Shown: positions 7,110-16,678, numbered from the stretch's first letter. The stretch is 64,000 bases of DNA from Gordonibacter sp. An230 (GCF_002159915.1 NZ_NFJP01000014.1:1-64000); one strand, 5' to 3'. The notes: generated by a model not told the origin, from the sequence alone. Numbers and translations are program-made.

Positions 7110-8342
7110 ATGCCGCGCGTTGCACTCGAACCGGGCCGGAGCAGCATCGAGCGCGCCGCCATCGTCAAGACCGACGATGGCGGCTACCGGATGCAGTGGA
7201 GCGTACGCCTCATGAACGGGCGCATTCTTAATAGAACCACCAAAGGGAGGTGCTCGAAAGGCGAGCTTCGCAGGCGCGCGCACGCCAAGGCCCAAGAACT
7301 CATCGCCACGTCTGGAGGGAGCGTCTCCGTTTGGAGAGGCTCCTCCTCCATGAGCGACTTTATCCGTCAGGAGGCTTTGCCGGGCATAGCCGCGACCGAC
7401 GATTCGATTCTGCGCCCCCGGACGAAAAGCAGCTACAAGCGCGTCCTCGAGCTTTCCGCAGAAGCGCTTAAGGGATTCCGAATCGCAGACGCCGTGCGCC
7501 CGCGCAACCTCGAGGAAGCGCTTGCTGGTATCGCAAGCAGGAACGGGACCGCAACCGCGCGCCAGTGCTCCAAGACGCTGAGCAAATATGTCCTAGAACC
7601 GCTCGTGCGTGACGAGGTGATAGCGTACAACCCGCTCAAGAGCTTCAAGCCGCGTCTGCCCGAGCACCGTGCCACAAACAAGGCCCCGGGCGGTCAGGCG
7701 CTCAGCCCCGGCGAGCGCGAGCGGGTCATTGCCTACCTGCTCTCCATCGACCCCGCCGACGTTGCCCCGCCTAAGAGGGGCCGCTATTCCGTCGAGGATA
7801 GGAGCAACCTTCGCCGCGCCGTTACGGAGATCACGTTGCTTCAGGCAGCAACTGGTCTCCGCATCAATGAGGCGAGAACGCTCACGCGGGGGAACGTAGG
7901 CGAGAAGGACGGTCTGCTCACCATCACCGTCACCGAAGAGACCTCGAAGACGCACAAGGGCCGCATCATCCCCGTGCTGGACGAGCGAGTTGCCGAGCGC
8001 ATACGGAAACGTCTGGAAGAGGCCGGGGAGACGCCGGACGCGCTCCTGTTCCCCGCTCCCGCCGCCCCCGGAAAAGAATGGGACTTGAACAACGCGGAGC
8101 ATGCCATCAAGAAGCTGTACCGTGAGCTTGCTGACGCCTTGGACATTCCCCTCTTGAACAAGGTATCTACTCACGTATGGCGGGCCACGCTCAATACCGA
8201 GTGGCTGAATAAGGGAGTTCCGGAAATCCAGCGTGCGGCGTACTTCGGCCACAGCCCGGAGGTCAACAGGAGCTACTATACCGACCTCACCGATATCTCG
8301 TATCTGGTGGAGATGCTTCGGCGTCCTGAAGGTGCAAAGTAA
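7110..8342 (+). CDS. int: Tyrosine recombinase (integrase) of element 1
   Basis: The protein has 410 aa from ATG 7110, preceded by AAAGGAGG. The N-terminal region (about 1-190) is the arm- and core-binding part. The catalytic domain shows Arg251 in ATGLRINEA, Lys280 in TSKTHKG, His355-x-x-Arg358 in STHVWRAT, His381 in the GHS motif and Tyr389/390 in RSYYTD, so all catalytic positions are present. The gene ends inside the right arm repeat (8336-8364), 139 bp before the tRNA-fMet core at 8481. It should integrate element 1 into the tRNA 3' end, and could also mobilise neighbouring att-flanked DNA that lacks an integrase. Confidence 0.93.
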   Translation: MPRVALEPGRSSIERAAIVKTDDGGYRMQWSVRLMNGRILNRTTKGRCSKGELRRRAHAKAQELIATSGGSVSVWRGSSSMSDFIRQEALPGIAATDDSILRPRTKSSYKRVLELSAEALKGFRIADAVRPRNLEEALAGIASRNGTATARQCSKTLSKYVLEPLVRDEVIAYNPLKSFKPRLPEHRATNKAPGGQALSPGERERVIAYLLSIDPADVAPPKRGRYSVEDRSNLRRAVTEITLLQAATGLRINEARTLTRGNVGEKDGLLTITVTEETSKTHKGRIIPVLDERVAERIRKRLEEAGETPDALLFPAPAAPGKEWDLNNAEHAIKKLYRELADALDIPLLNKVSTHVWRATLNTEWLNKGVPEIQRAAYFGHSPEVNRSYYTDLTDISYLVEMLRRPEGAK

Positions 8343-8364
8343 TGAGTATGGTAATGAGTATCAG
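8336..8364. repeat. Right arm-type repeat pair of element 1
   Basis: GTAATGAGTATG and GTAATGAGTATC lie in tandem, 26 of 29 bases matching the left copy at 269-297 in direct orientation. The first unit contains the integrase TAA stop. Confidence 0.6.
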
Positions 8365-8480
8365 CGTGATTTATGGTGATTTATATGACCACGGAGAGCA
8401 TCCGATTACCGCAAAATACGCACCATGAGCTGGGAGGATATAAAGGTTGACCTCGTGATACGAGAAGCGCCCTTCGCTTG

Positions 8481-8518
8481 CCCGGAGGTCGTAGGTTCAA
8501 ATCCTGCCCCCGCGACCA
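8481..8518 (+). repeat. att copy 2: tRNA-fMet 3' core
   Basis: These 38 bases run from the anticodon 3' stem (CCCGGAGG) through CCA and are identical to copies 1 and 3. Neither the anticodon loop upstream nor the flank downstream is shared. It marks the junction of element 1 and element 2. Confidence 0.88.
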
Positions 8519-8527
8519 AGAAACCGC

Positions 8528-8563
8528 AGGCCAGAGGCATCGTTCTCTGGCCTTTTCCTTTTC
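8528..8563 (+). terminator. Terminator following att copy 2
   Basis: A 9-bp stem AGGCCAGAG/CTCTGGCCT with an 8-nt loop is followed by TTTCCTTTTC. It replaces the terminator found after copies 1 and 3, so this element brought its own. Confidence 0.8.
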
Positions 8564-9569
8564 GCGCATCTGCCCTAACATGCTGGAGGCTTCGCCGGCG
8601 CTAACCTACCGACTCGTCGGGATTTCCTCTCGCCCCCCCAAGATCGTGCCCAAAAAAGCGAGAGGGTCTCAAGCGCGCTCGGTTTTGCCAGGGGATGGGT
8701 AATAACGCGGCTGCACGGGGATGTCTCCTAGCCCCGTCCCAACCGCGCGCATTCTGCGAGCGAATTCCCGGGATGCCTTGCAGGCCAATGGCGCTTCCTT
8801 CGTGACTTGTCCGGGAGTCCCTCCGCCTGTATAAATCGAACTGAAGCGGGGCGGTCCTGCGTTGCACGGGGTTCAGGACAAGGCGTAAGGTTGCAGGAGG
8901 TACTCTATGAAGGAGATGGATGGCCGACTGCGGGCGCGCAACCCTCCCGGTGGCGGCAAGGGGAAAGTGTCGGGTTGCCACCCCGAGGTCCGCTGAGGAT
9001 GGCGGAGGTAGACACGCGGTACCTTGGTGCCCAGGTGGGACTGCTGTTTGTGGCGTGGAGAACTCCCTCCGAGATAGTGCCTTCGACGTCGTTAGGCGCG
9101 GCGACTCTTTTTGTCATTATCCCGATCTTTGATCCGGCGGTATTTCAGATCGGACGTGCTTTCACCCTTCGGCGGGGCGTTCATGCTCGAAGATGCACGG
9201 CGGTTCGCTCTCGCCCGTGAAATTGCGAACGCGCGCATGCTGCGTTTATGCGAGGAGGGCGCGCGGGGCTATTCCGAAGCCGAGATGAGAATGATCGCAG
9301 GAGCGTGATTCGAGCCAGTCGAAAGGCGACGGGTCGGCTCGGCGGCCCGACTTGTGATGGCACGCTTGGTGGGGGACTCATGGGAGGCGCTTCCAAAAGC
9401 CCCCCGCAGAGTTTTTCTGCCAAAGGGGGACGGTTTTCGGGCAAGGAACCTAATTGTGGTCTCGAGCCAGCTCCTTTGATACCTGGTGGGTTCGAGATGG
9501 TCGAAGAAAGGGCACTCGCGCGCTGGTTGTCGTTCGGGGGAGGGGCAGGCTTGGTTGCATCGAGCGACT
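8564..9569. other. No confident gene; one weak small ORF
   Basis: Open frames here have poor starts and look like antisense noise. The only candidate is 9183-9308 on the plus strand, 41 aa (MLEDARRFALAREIANARML at its start), helical, with only a G-rich stretch as ribosome site. The region may be a decayed remnant. Confidence 0.25.
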
Positions 9570-11828
9570 CTACATAAGCGACATCATGAAGCGGCCCGTC
9601 TTCGAGGTGGGACAGCCTGCAAGCTCGCCCGGTGTGCCGCAGAACAGGATCTCTCCGCCCTCGCTCCCGCCTTCGGGCCCCATGTCGATGACCCAGTCTG
9701 TCTGGGCGATCAGCTCCAGCCGGTGCTCGACGATGACGACGGTGTTGCCTCGGTTCACGAGGCGCCGCAGCAGGGAGAGGAGGTCCTCCACGTCCCGCCC
9801 GTGCAGGCCGGTGGACGGCTCGTCTAGGATGTAGAGGTTCCCCTCCTTGTGCAGTTCGCTTGCCAGTTTCACCCTTTGGACCTCTCCGCCGGACAAGGTA
9901 TTCGTGGCCTGTCCCAAGGTCAGGTAGCCCAGGCCGACATTCATCATGCCCCGGAGGCGCCTCCGCACTTTCTCAGTCGGGAAAAACTCCATCGCCTGCT
10001 CGACGGTCAGGTCCATGACCTCCTTGATGTTCTTTCCCCGATAGGTGTAGCGCAACGATGTCGGGTTGTAGCGTCGCCCGCCACACTCCTCGCACGGGAC
10101 GACCACCGGCTCGGCGAAGGCCATCTCGTAGCTGATCTCCCCTTTGCCCCGGCAGGCGGGGCAGCCGCCCTTGGAATTGAAGCTGAACCACTCCGCCCCC
10201 ACACCGTTCTCCTTGGCGAACAGCGTGCGGATCTCCTCCATCGCACCCGTGTAGGTTGCGGGCGTGGACCGGATGGAGGTGCTGACGGGCTTCTGATCGA
10301 TGACGATTGCTTCCGGGCAGCGCTCGACTAACTCGCGGCAAGCCAACGTGCTCTTTCCGGAACCTGCGACGCCGGTGATCGCCGTCAGAACTCCCTTGGG
10401 GATCGTCACGCTGATGTCTTTCAGGTTGTGGCGGCTTGCGTGGCTGATCAGGATGCCCTCCGACCAGGGAAGCGGCTTCTGGTTGATCCGTACCCCCTCG
10501 TTCATGTTCTTGGCGGTTGGCGTGTTCTTGTATAGCAGGCTGGTCGCATCGCCATCGTAAACGATTTTCCCGCCGTGCTCTCCAGCGTGCGGCCCGAGCT
10601 CAATGACGTGGTCGGCTAGAGCGATGATTTGCCGGTTGTGCTCGACCGCCAAGACCGTGTTGCCCCTGTCGCGCAGCTCGAAAAGCATGCGGCCAATCTT
10701 CTCCGCGTCCGCAGGATGCAGGCCAGCAGTGGGCTCGTCGAAGACGTAGGTGATGCCACTCAGGCTGCTGCCCAGGTTGCGGACTAGCTTGATGCGCTGG
10801 GCCTCGCCGCCCGACAGGGTGTCGGTGGGCCGGCCTAACGACAGATACCCGATTCCCACGTCCGTCATGCGGTGCAGGCAGGACGCAATCTGCCTCACCA
10901 AGGAGACTCCCCGGGGATCCTCGATCTTGTCCAGCACGGACAAGAGGTCGCGGACTGGCAGGCCGAGGTAGTCAATGATGTTCCGACTGCCGATCTTGGA
11001 AGCCAGCGCCTTCGGGTTCAGGCCAGTGCCCTCGCAGGCTGCACAGGGGCCGGTGCGAACGTGGGATAGGATCTCCTCCTGCAGGCTCTTCTTTAGCTTG
11101 GAGATATCCCGGTTTAGGTAGAGTCTGCGAAATCGCGGGATGATGCCCTCGTAGTCCACCCTGTCCACTCGGCCCGTCTGGTTGGAGCGGATCTCAATCT
11201 TCAAAGGCTCCTTTGTGCCGAGGCACAAGATCTCCCATTCCTCCGCAGAGTAGTCTCGCAATCTCTTGTTTGAGTCGAGGAGTGGGTTGCCCAGATACAG
11301 GTGCCGCTGCCAGCCGGCGGCGAACTGGCTGAACAGAATTGCCCCTTCCTTGAGGGATTTGTCCAGATCGAACAGACTTCCCTCTTCAAGTTCGGAGATT
11401 CGACCGAGGCCGGTACAGCTGGGGCACGTCCCGTTCGGGTGGTTGAAAGAGTACGCCATGGATCCGCCCGCGCTGGGCTGGCCGACCCGGGAGAACAGCA
11501 GCCGGACGAGCGGCGCGACGTCGACCGCCGTTCCCACGGTGGACCGGCTGCCGCTCCCCAGGGGTTTTTGGTCGACCACGATCACAGGGGTTAGGTTCTC
11601 GATGCTGTCCACCTTTGGCCGCTCGTAGTGGGGCATCTTGTTCCGCAGGTATAGGGGGTAGGACGCCTGCCACTGGCGGTTACTCTCGACGGCTATGGTG
11701 TCGAAGGCCAGCGAGCTTTTCCCGGAGCCGGAAACGCCCGCCAGCACCACCAGCTTGCCCTTGGGTATGTTGAGATTGACGTGTTTCAAATTGTTCTCGG
11801 CTGCGCCGATGATCTTGATGTCGTCCAT
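9570..11828 (-). CDS. UvrA-like ABC ATPase (UvrA2/DrrC type)
   Basis: The protein has 752 aa; AGGGAGA lies 7 bases before ATG 11828. Two ABC halves are present. Walker A GVSGSGKS is at 31-38 and GVAGSGKS in the second half. Signatures LSGGEAQR and LSGGEVQR and Walker B regions FDEPTAGLH and LDEPSTGLH are intact. Zinc-binding cysteine pairs (CPSC, CAAC, CPAC, CEEC) are retained. It is about 190 aa shorter than housekeeping UvrA (about 940), which fits the UvrA2/DrrC-like class linked to resistance to DNA-binding drugs. The gene lies downstream of the AraC regulator on the same strand, so the two probably form an inducible resistance or stress unit carried by element 2. The substrate is unknown. 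Confidence 0.88.
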   Translation of the reverse strand: MDDIKIIGAAENNLKHVNLNIPKGKLVVLAGVSGSGKSSLAFDTIAVESNRQWQASYPLYLRNKMPHYERPKVDSIENLTPVIVVDQKPLGSGSRSTVGTAVDVAPLVRLLFSRVGQPSAGGSMAYSFNHPNGTCPSCTGLGRISELEEGSLFDLDKSLKEGAILFSQFAAGWQRHLYLGNPLLDSNKRLRDYSAEEWEILCLGTKEPLKIEIRSNQTGRVDRVDYEGIIPRFRRLYLNRDISKLKKSLQEEILSHVRTGPCAACEGTGLNPKALASKIGSRNIIDYLGLPVRDLLSVLDKIEDPRGVSLVRQIASCLHRMTDVGIGYLSLGRPTDTLSGGEAQRIKLVRNLGSSLSGITYVFDEPTAGLHPADAEKIGRMLFELRDRGNTVLAVEHNRQIIALADHVIELGPHAGEHGGKIVYDGDATSLLYKNTPTAKNMNEGVRINQKPLPWSEGILISHASRHNLKDISVTIPKGVLTAITGVAGSGKSTLACRELVERCPEAIVIDQKPVSTSIRSTPATYTGAMEEIRTLFAKENGVGAEWFSFNSKGGCPACRGKGEISYEMAFAEPVVVPCEECGGRRYNPTSLRYTYRGKNIKEVMDLTVEQAMEFFPTEKVRRRLRGMMNVGLGYLTLGQATNTLSGGEVQRVKLASELHKEGNLYILDEPSTGLHGRDVEDLLSLLRRLVNRGNTVVIVEHRLELIAQTDWVIDMGPEGGSEGGEILFCGTPGELAGCPTSKTGRFMMSLM

Positions 11829-11951
11829 GTGATTCTCCCTATGATTCGGTCTGCTTGAAGCGCCCGTGCTCTGGGCGACTATCTCGGAGGGGCTAGGCCC
11901 TCTCCATGCTTGGACACGGTCAGCTGACGCGCATTTGCCGTCGGTTCGAGG

Positions 11952-12875
11952 TTAGACGCTTGCGGGTCCTTTGCGCTGCGCCAACTCCCGGTAGTCTCGG
12001 GGCGTTTTTCCGTAACGGGCTCGGAACAGCTTCCCAAAGTAGCTGGAGCTGCCGAACCCGCAACTGGACGCGATGTCAGCTATCGGGCGGGTCGTGCCCG
12101 CGAGAAGAGAGGCTGCAGCGGACAGGCGGTATGTGGAGAGATATTCCGTGGGGGTCTCGCCCAGGGCTGATCGGAAGCAGCGAAAGCACTCCGTTCGGCT
12201 GACGGCAGCCGAACGCGCGATGTCATCGACCCCGATGGCCTCCCTGAAATGCGCGTGGACGTAGGAGAGCATCTTCTTCATGTTCCGCTCCCGCGCCGCG
12301 GCGCGGGAGCCGGTCCTCGGTGCAGCCTCGTCGCTTTTGATGATGAGGTTCGCAAACAGTCTCCACGCTCGGCACGCCAGCTCGATGAGCCGGAGCTCTC
12401 CGCATGGGCCATCGTCGGCCTCGAAGATCTCTCGCATCGTTTCGAGGAGGAGTGCGGCGTCCTCGTTGTCCGCGCGTAGGATCGCATGGGCCATCCCGCT
12501 CTCCACGACAGGGCGAACCGCCGAGCTCTCGGCGCCATTGTAGAGCCGCTCGATGAAGGCGGGCGGCACCGCGAACCCCGTCAGCTCCGTTCCCGAGGCC
12601 TTTGATCTGACTGAGTGGAGGCGGCCCGAGTTGATGACGATGCCGTCCCCCTCCCGCAGGTTGATGGCCACGCCCTCGTCCCCTTGCCGCACGGTGAAGC
12701 GGACGGCGCCCCTCCGCACCACCGCGAACTCGACCTCGTCGTGCCAGTGGAAGCTCCACTCCCTGCTGAGGTACTCGTCGAGTCTATCGACGCAGGCACA
12801 AAGGGGGACGAGACTTTCCCCGTAGGGGATAGTCTCTCGGAGATCGGGGCCGATCTGGAGTTGCTTGAAGCGCAC
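11952..12875 (-). CDS. AraC-family transcriptional regulator
   Basis: The protein has 307 aa from GTG 12875, chosen because GAGGA lies just upstream and because the promoter at 12922-12949 excludes the longer frame starting at 12938. Residues about 30-120 form a cupin-like sensing domain (WSFHWHDEVEFAVVRRGAV). The C-terminal about 100 residues contain two helix-turn-helix motifs, the second ending in the AraC hallmark SSYFGKLFRARYGKTPRDYR. It is divergent from the reductase gene at 13028 and upstream of the UvrA-like gene, so it probably regulates both in response to a small molecule. Confidence 0.9.
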   Translation of the reverse strand: MRFKQLQIGPDLRETIPYGESLVPLCACVDRLDEYLSREWSFHWHDEVEFAVVRRGAVRFTVRQGDEGVAINLREGDGIVINSGRLHSVRSKASGTELTGFAVPPAFIERLYNGAESSAVRPVVESGMAHAILRADNEDAALLLETMREIFEADDGPCGELRLIELACRAWRLFANLIIKSDEAAPRTGSRAAARERNMKKMLSYVHAHFREAIGVDDIARSAAVSRTECFRCFRSALGETPTEYLSTYRLSAAASLLAGTTRPIADIASSCGFGSSSYFGKLFRARYGKTPRDYRELAQRKGPASV

Positions 12876-12921
12876 GTTTCCTCGCTTATATCGCCGTCGT
12901 TTAGTATGAGTTGACACGATA

Positions 12922-12949
12922 GTTATACAAATTGCCACAAATCTTGCAA
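12922..12949 (-). promoter_or_regulatory. Probable promoter of the AraC gene
   Basis: On the minus strand TTGCAA (12944-12949) and TATAAC (12922-12927) are separated by 16 bases. TTGCAA is self-complementary and could also serve the divergent gene. The next 80 bp are AT-rich. Confidence 0.5.
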
Positions 12950-13027
12950 AAGACGATAAAAACCGCGCCTATCCTATCATTATCGATAAAACAGTCAAGA
13001 ACGAATCAACACAGGAGGAGGCGCCTT

Positions 13028-13774
13028 ATGGAGCGACCGTTCATCACGTGTTACATGATGAATTCCCTTGACGGTAGGATCATCGGCAACTATTTCGAAA
13101 CGGATCGGGGCAGGGAGTTCATTGTCCTGTACGAGAGGATCCACGACAGGATCGGAGCGCCTGCGTTCATGAACGGGCGCACGACCTTCGAAGATTGGCC
13201 GTGGCAGCTGGAGCCTGGCAATAGGCTTGACCTTCCGGCAGACGCTCCGCGCATCGAGCGCGAGGACTGCATCTTCGATACGGGTGCCGAGCGGTACGCC
13301 ATCGCGATCGACGGTTCCGGCAAGTTGGCATGGAGGGGCAACGCCATGATCCATGGGGCGTCGGATCTGTACTCCAACCGGTGCGGCGACCATATCGTCA
13401 CCGTGCTCACGCGACGCGTGTCCGACGCCTACCTAGCCTTTCTTCGCGACAGGCGAGTGTCCTACATCTTCGGCGGCGACGATGCGCTCGACCTCGCGCT
13501 CGTCGTGGGAAAGTTGCGCTCCCTGCTCGGTATTGAGCACCTGCTCCTTGAGGGCGGCGGGCGCCTGAACGGGAGTTTCGTTCGTGCTGGGCTGGTCGAC
13601 GAGTACAAGGTCCTGCTTATGGCGACCGTTGACGGAGGATCGGGCGAATTCCCGACGAAGACCTCCTTCGATGTGGCTCCCGGCCAAGGCGGCATGGTGC
13701 CTGTCGATTTCGCCGTGGGCGATGTGGAGAGGGTGGACGACAGGGGCCTGCTGCTGACGTTTACCAGGGCGTAG
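13028..13774 (+). CDS. RibD-C/dihydrofolate reductase-like oxidoreductase
   Basis: The protein has 248 aa from ATG 13028, which has AGGAGGAGG 9 bases upstream. It begins FITCYMMNSLDGRI, the first strand and loop of the RibD C-terminal/DHFR-like fold. Later motifs are MNGRTTFEDWPW, VSYIFGGDDALDL and the strongly typical IEHLLLEGGGRLNGSFVRAGLVDEYKVLL (positions about 178-205). Such enzymes reduce pyrimidine- or folate-like substrates with NADPH. The substrate cannot be read from the sequence. It diverges from the AraC gene, which likely controls it. Confidence 0.85.
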   Translation: MERPFITCYMMNSLDGRIIGNYFETDRGREFIVLYERIHDRIGAPAFMNGRTTFEDWPWQLEPGNRLDLPADAPRIEREDCIFDTGAERYAIAIDGSGKLAWRGNAMIHGASDLYSNRCGDHIVTVLTRRVSDAYLAFLRDRRVSYIFGGDDALDLALVVGKLRSLLGIEHLLLEGGGRLNGSFVRAGLVDEYKVLLMATVDGGSGEFPTKTSFDVAPGQGGMVPVDFAVGDVERVDDRGLLLTFTRA

Positions 13775-13924
13775 CCTCGGCCGGAGTCTTACATTGAGGT
13801 GCCCGGAGGCGGAGGGCGCAGCCTCGTGGCGCGTGGGCGGACATGGACATGCGGGGAGCGGGGTGCGGGGGCGCCCCCCTGCGGAAAGAATCGGCCCCCG
13901 GGCGCTCTCGGAGACCGGCGGGCC

Positions 13925-14290
13925 CTAGCCTTGCGCTCCGACGATCCGCTCGACCTGGCGGCACGCCTGGGCGAGCGCGCGGGCCTGGACGTCGAGCCAC
14001 TCCTCGCGCCGGTTCGGCCGGAGCTCCCCGCCGCGCGTGCGCCTGGGCTCCCACGGCGCGCAGAGGGCGCGGGCTATGTCCGCGTCGTAGACGAGCGCGC
14101 AGCCGCCCCAGCTGTAGGCGGGCCAGTCCGCCGCCCCGTCCAGCAGGGCCTTCCGGACGCTCCCAGGCGCGAGCTCGGCGTCCGGCCCCAGCTCCTCGAG
14201 CATCCCGACGGCGCAGGAGGTGACGCCCCTGTCCCATGCGCCGCGGTCCCTGCGCCCCTCCAACTCCACGATGACCTCGCTCGCCTTCAT
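13925..14290 (-). CDS. Conserved small hypothetical protein
   Basis: The protein has 121 aa from ATG 14290, with GAAGGGAG upstream. The longer frame to 14404 lacks a ribosome site. Residues 1-25 (ASEVIVELEGRRDRGAWDRG) and the motif WPAYSWGGCALVYDADIA resemble a small family I have seen in Coriobacteria and Bifidobacteria without function. It contains no signal peptide or recognised domain. It lies alone between the reductase and the HEPN gene. Intergenic 13775-13924 and 14291-14569 show only GC-rich tracts, including runs of A, G and C at 14401-14447. Confidence 0.6.
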   Translation of the reverse strand: MKASEVIVELEGRRDRGAWDRGVTSCAVGMLEELGPDAELAPGSVRKALLDGAADWPAYSWGGCALVYDADIARALCAPWEPRRTRGGELRPNRREEWLDVQARALAQACRQVERIVGAQG

Positions 14291-14569
14291 GTCCCGCTCC
14301 CTTCCGGCCTTCCGGCCCGTAGGATCTCCGCCCGTGGGCAAAGCGGAAGGCGCTTGCCCTGCGGCGCCTTGCGCTTTGCTCCCTGAAGCGCCGCCCCGAG
14401 GCAAAAAAAAAGGGGGGGGTCAGGGGATGCTCGCGGCAACCCCCCCCCACCAATCGGAGCGGAGCGCAGGTTTGTATGGGGTTCCGTGAGCGCCCCTGAC
14501 GCCGCACAGCGGAGGCGCAACACGTGGGAACGCATATGCGAAAGGTGATGCTTCGTCCTCGCCTGGAAT

Positions 14570-14598
14570 TTGGGATCCCCTCGGGAGTGCAATAAAAT
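14570..14598 (+). promoter_or_regulatory. Probable sigma-70 promoter of the HEPN gene
   Basis: TTGGGA (14570-14575), a 17-bp spacer and TAAAAT (14593-14598) lie 33 bp before ATG 14631. Confidence 0.55.
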
Positions 14599-14630
14599 GT
14601 GATCGACGGAATGCTGGGAAAGGAACAGCC

Positions 14631-15056
14631 ATGGACAAACTGACTCGGCAGGCGTTGCCGCCTGACAACTACCTGCTTTTGCTGGGCGCCTCGATGTGCG
14701 TATTTAATGCGAACTACGCCTTCGTAGTCGAGAATATTCTCCGGACTTCCTTGTGCACAAAGTCGTGGTACGAATTAATCGACCTGGAATCAGGGTGGCT
14801 AAAGCCGCATATCGCCGAAACCATATCGAAAGAGGCGGGAAGCACCGACATAGCCGACTTGTTCGAAGAGGTCGTGGATATGAGGAACCGCATCGTCCAT
14901 AGCTTCCAGACAACGGTGGAGAACGGGGACCAGATGCTTTCCACCAAAGTTCGGCGTACGCATGAGCAGTTCCGTATCACGGAGGACTATCTTCGCGAGT
15001 TCATAGAGAAGAACGAAAGGCTGAGCGGCTTGCTGCATAGCTTTAGGGGGCATTGA
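14631..15056 (+). CDS. HEPN-like protein, possible RNase toxin
   Basis: The protein has 141 aa; AAAGGA lies 6 bases before ATG 14631. The all-helical sequence carries RNRIVHSF at about 84-91, matching the R-x4-H catalytic motif of HEPN ribonucleases. The N-terminus (LLLLGASMCVFNANYAFVVENI) may pack as a hydrophobic helix rather than span the membrane. HEPN proteins act as toxins or abortive-infection effectors and often pair with a nucleotidyltransferase. Here the AbiE pair is only 0.8 kb away on the other strand. The gene converges on a frameshifted RES-like gene. The family call rests on the short motif and helical composition. Confidence 0.6.
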   Translation: MDKLTRQALPPDNYLLLLGASMCVFNANYAFVVENILRTSLCTKSWYELIDLESGWLKPHIAETISKEAGSTDIADLFEEVVDMRNRIVHSFQTTVENGDQMLSTKVRRTHEQFRITEDYLREFIEKNERLSGLLHSFRGH

Positions 15057-15079
15057 GGCCCTGCGCCGCTGCAGCCTAT

Positions 15080-15806
15080 TTAGATTTCGTAGGGCTGGTG
15101 CCAGCGGCGCACGCTCCTCCGCGCGTACTCGTCGGTCTCAAGGTGCTCTTCGACCATGGCGGTCCTGGCGATGGGGAGGAAGCATCTGCCATACGATTCC
15201 TGGATGGGCGAGTAGTCGCATCCCCATGCGCATTCGATTACGTTCCTGTTGACCTTGCGTTTGCCGGTCTCCTCGTCCCGGTGCTCGAGGCGGAGCCTCG
15301 GAGAGCTTCTCGAAGCCCTTCTCGAAGAAGAGGAAGTTGCACCTCCCCTTCCTGACGTGGGACTCGTACATCATGCAGTCGGGCTCCTCGGCCCCGATGC
15401 GGTCTATGAGCGACCTGTCTTGGGCGTTCGGCTCCGCCCCGGCGTCGAGCTTTTCGATTATCTCCGCGAACCCCGTCTCCCTGCCGTCCACCACGATGAG
15501 AGGCTCGCGGCAGTCCGAAGTCGGAAACGTGCTCGATGCGTCGTCGTATGCGTGGAACGTGATGAGGTCGAGTCCGGGGTTGTACTTCCTGGCCTCCGCC
15601 GTCGCCGTCAAGGGGTCGTCCGACCAGTACGAGACCCTGTCTCCGGGGAGCAGGGAGGCGTACCTGCTGCTTTCCGATCTCCTGAGGTTTCCGGCATGGA
15701 GCTCGCTGACGGTCCTCCCGTAGAACTTTGGGTCGAAGGAGAGGCACCTGAAGAAATCGAACTCCTCTGTGACCTTGACCATGGGGAGGCGGCGGAGGAA
15801 GTACAT
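15080..15806 (-). pseudogene. RES-domain-like protein, frameshifted
   Basis: The frame starting at 15806 reads convincingly to about position 15300 (FFEKGFEKLS). Beyond that, good coding sequence continues in another frame (RLRLEHRDEETGKRKVNRN) to a stop at 15080-15082, so a one-base frameshift near 15295-15305 splits a protein of about 240 aa. YWSDDPLTATAEARKY resembles the RES (NAD+ phosphorylase toxin) block and the upstream arginine and later serine could complete the triad. It lies on the same strand as the AbiE genes and 60 bp downstream of them. It may be an inactive toxin gene or a sequencing error. Confidence 0.5.
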
Positions 15807-15865
15807 TGGGCTTGGGGAAACGTGTCATCGAGCGGGTTCATGCGCACTCCTGGTTCGGGTTGTGT

Positions 15866-16678
15866 CTATCGGCGGAGGCTGCCCAGGAACCTGGGCAGCC
15901 ATCGGGCGACCTCGTCGGCGCTCCGGCCTATCCAGTCCCTGTGGGAGGACTTCATCCGGGCGAGGAACTGCCGGTTGGAGAGCGTCCGCTCGACGCGCCT
16001 GACGACGTCCTCGATGCTCTCGTCCCACATGTCCCGGTCCTCGACGATGGCCTCGTCGATGTAGCGCGCGAGCCTCTCCCTGTCGAGGTCCTTCCTGTGC
16101 CCGATGTAGTACATGTCGTAGAGGTCGCGGAAGCGCGTGCTGCGGATGCCGTGGTGGAGCAGGGACTTGAGCTTCTCCGCGAACACCTGCTCCTTCGAGT
16201 TCGCGAGCAGGCAGACGCCCTCCTGCCAGTGCGCCACGTCGAACCACAGCTCGTCCTGCTCCATCGCGGCGCTCGCGTGGACCCCCAGGTCGAGCTTGGT
16301 GCCGAACGTGCTGCGGCCGTCGCTGATCTTGAGGTTGACGCGCCTCCCCTTGTAGTCCTGCTGCGACAGCTCCTCTATCTCGCCGGCGATGCGGACGGTG
16401 ATGCCGTCACCGAGGTTCGAGAGGGCGGACACGAAGGAGCGGATGGAGGAGTCGGTCGTCGGGTACCGCACGAAGTCGAGGTCTATGTCCTGGGTCGCGC
16501 GGCGGCTGCTCCCCGACAGCGCGCACATCAGGACCCCTCCCTTGACCGTTACTCGGTCGCGCATGCTCGACGCCGCCAGCTTCGAGAGGATCACGTCCTG
16601 GCAGACGCGCGCGGTCGCGTTGAGACGGGAGTGGCCCTCCTCGCGCTCGTAGCGTGCCCTCATCTCGCTCAGGTCCAT
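15866..16678 (-). CDS. abiEii: AbiEii-type nucleotidyltransferase toxin
   Basis: The protein has 270 aa and its ATG 16678 overlaps the stop of abiEi by one base (TGATG). Residues about 40-70 hold the nucleotidyltransferase core, VKGGVLMCAL then RRATQDIDLDF, with the paired Asp residues of the minimal NTase fold. A Lys/Asp region FAEKLKSLL then FRDLYDMYYI follows, as in AbiEii/MenT toxins. In type IV toxin-antitoxin systems this enzyme modifies nucleotides or tRNA and stops growth on phage infection. The pairing with AbiEi confirms the assignment. It is defence cargo of element 2. Confidence 0.9.
   Translation of the reverse strand: MDLSEMRARYEREEGHSRLNATARVCQDVILSKLAASSMRDRVTVKGGVLMCALSGSSRRATQDIDLDFVRYPTTDSSIRSFVSALSNLGDGITVRIAGEIEELSQQDYKGRRVNLKISDGRSTFGTKLDLGVHASAAMEQDELWFDVAHWQEGVCLLANSKEQVFAEKLKSLLHHGIRSTRFRDLYDMYYIGHRKDLDRERLARYIDEAIVEDRDMWDESIEDVVRRVERTLSNRQFLARMKSSHRDWIGRSADEVARWLPRFLGSLRR

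Noticed and set aside
8601-9220. Overlapping open frames on both strands near 8.6-9.2 kb
   Set aside because: None has a ribosome site or recognisable motif, and they overlap each other extensively.
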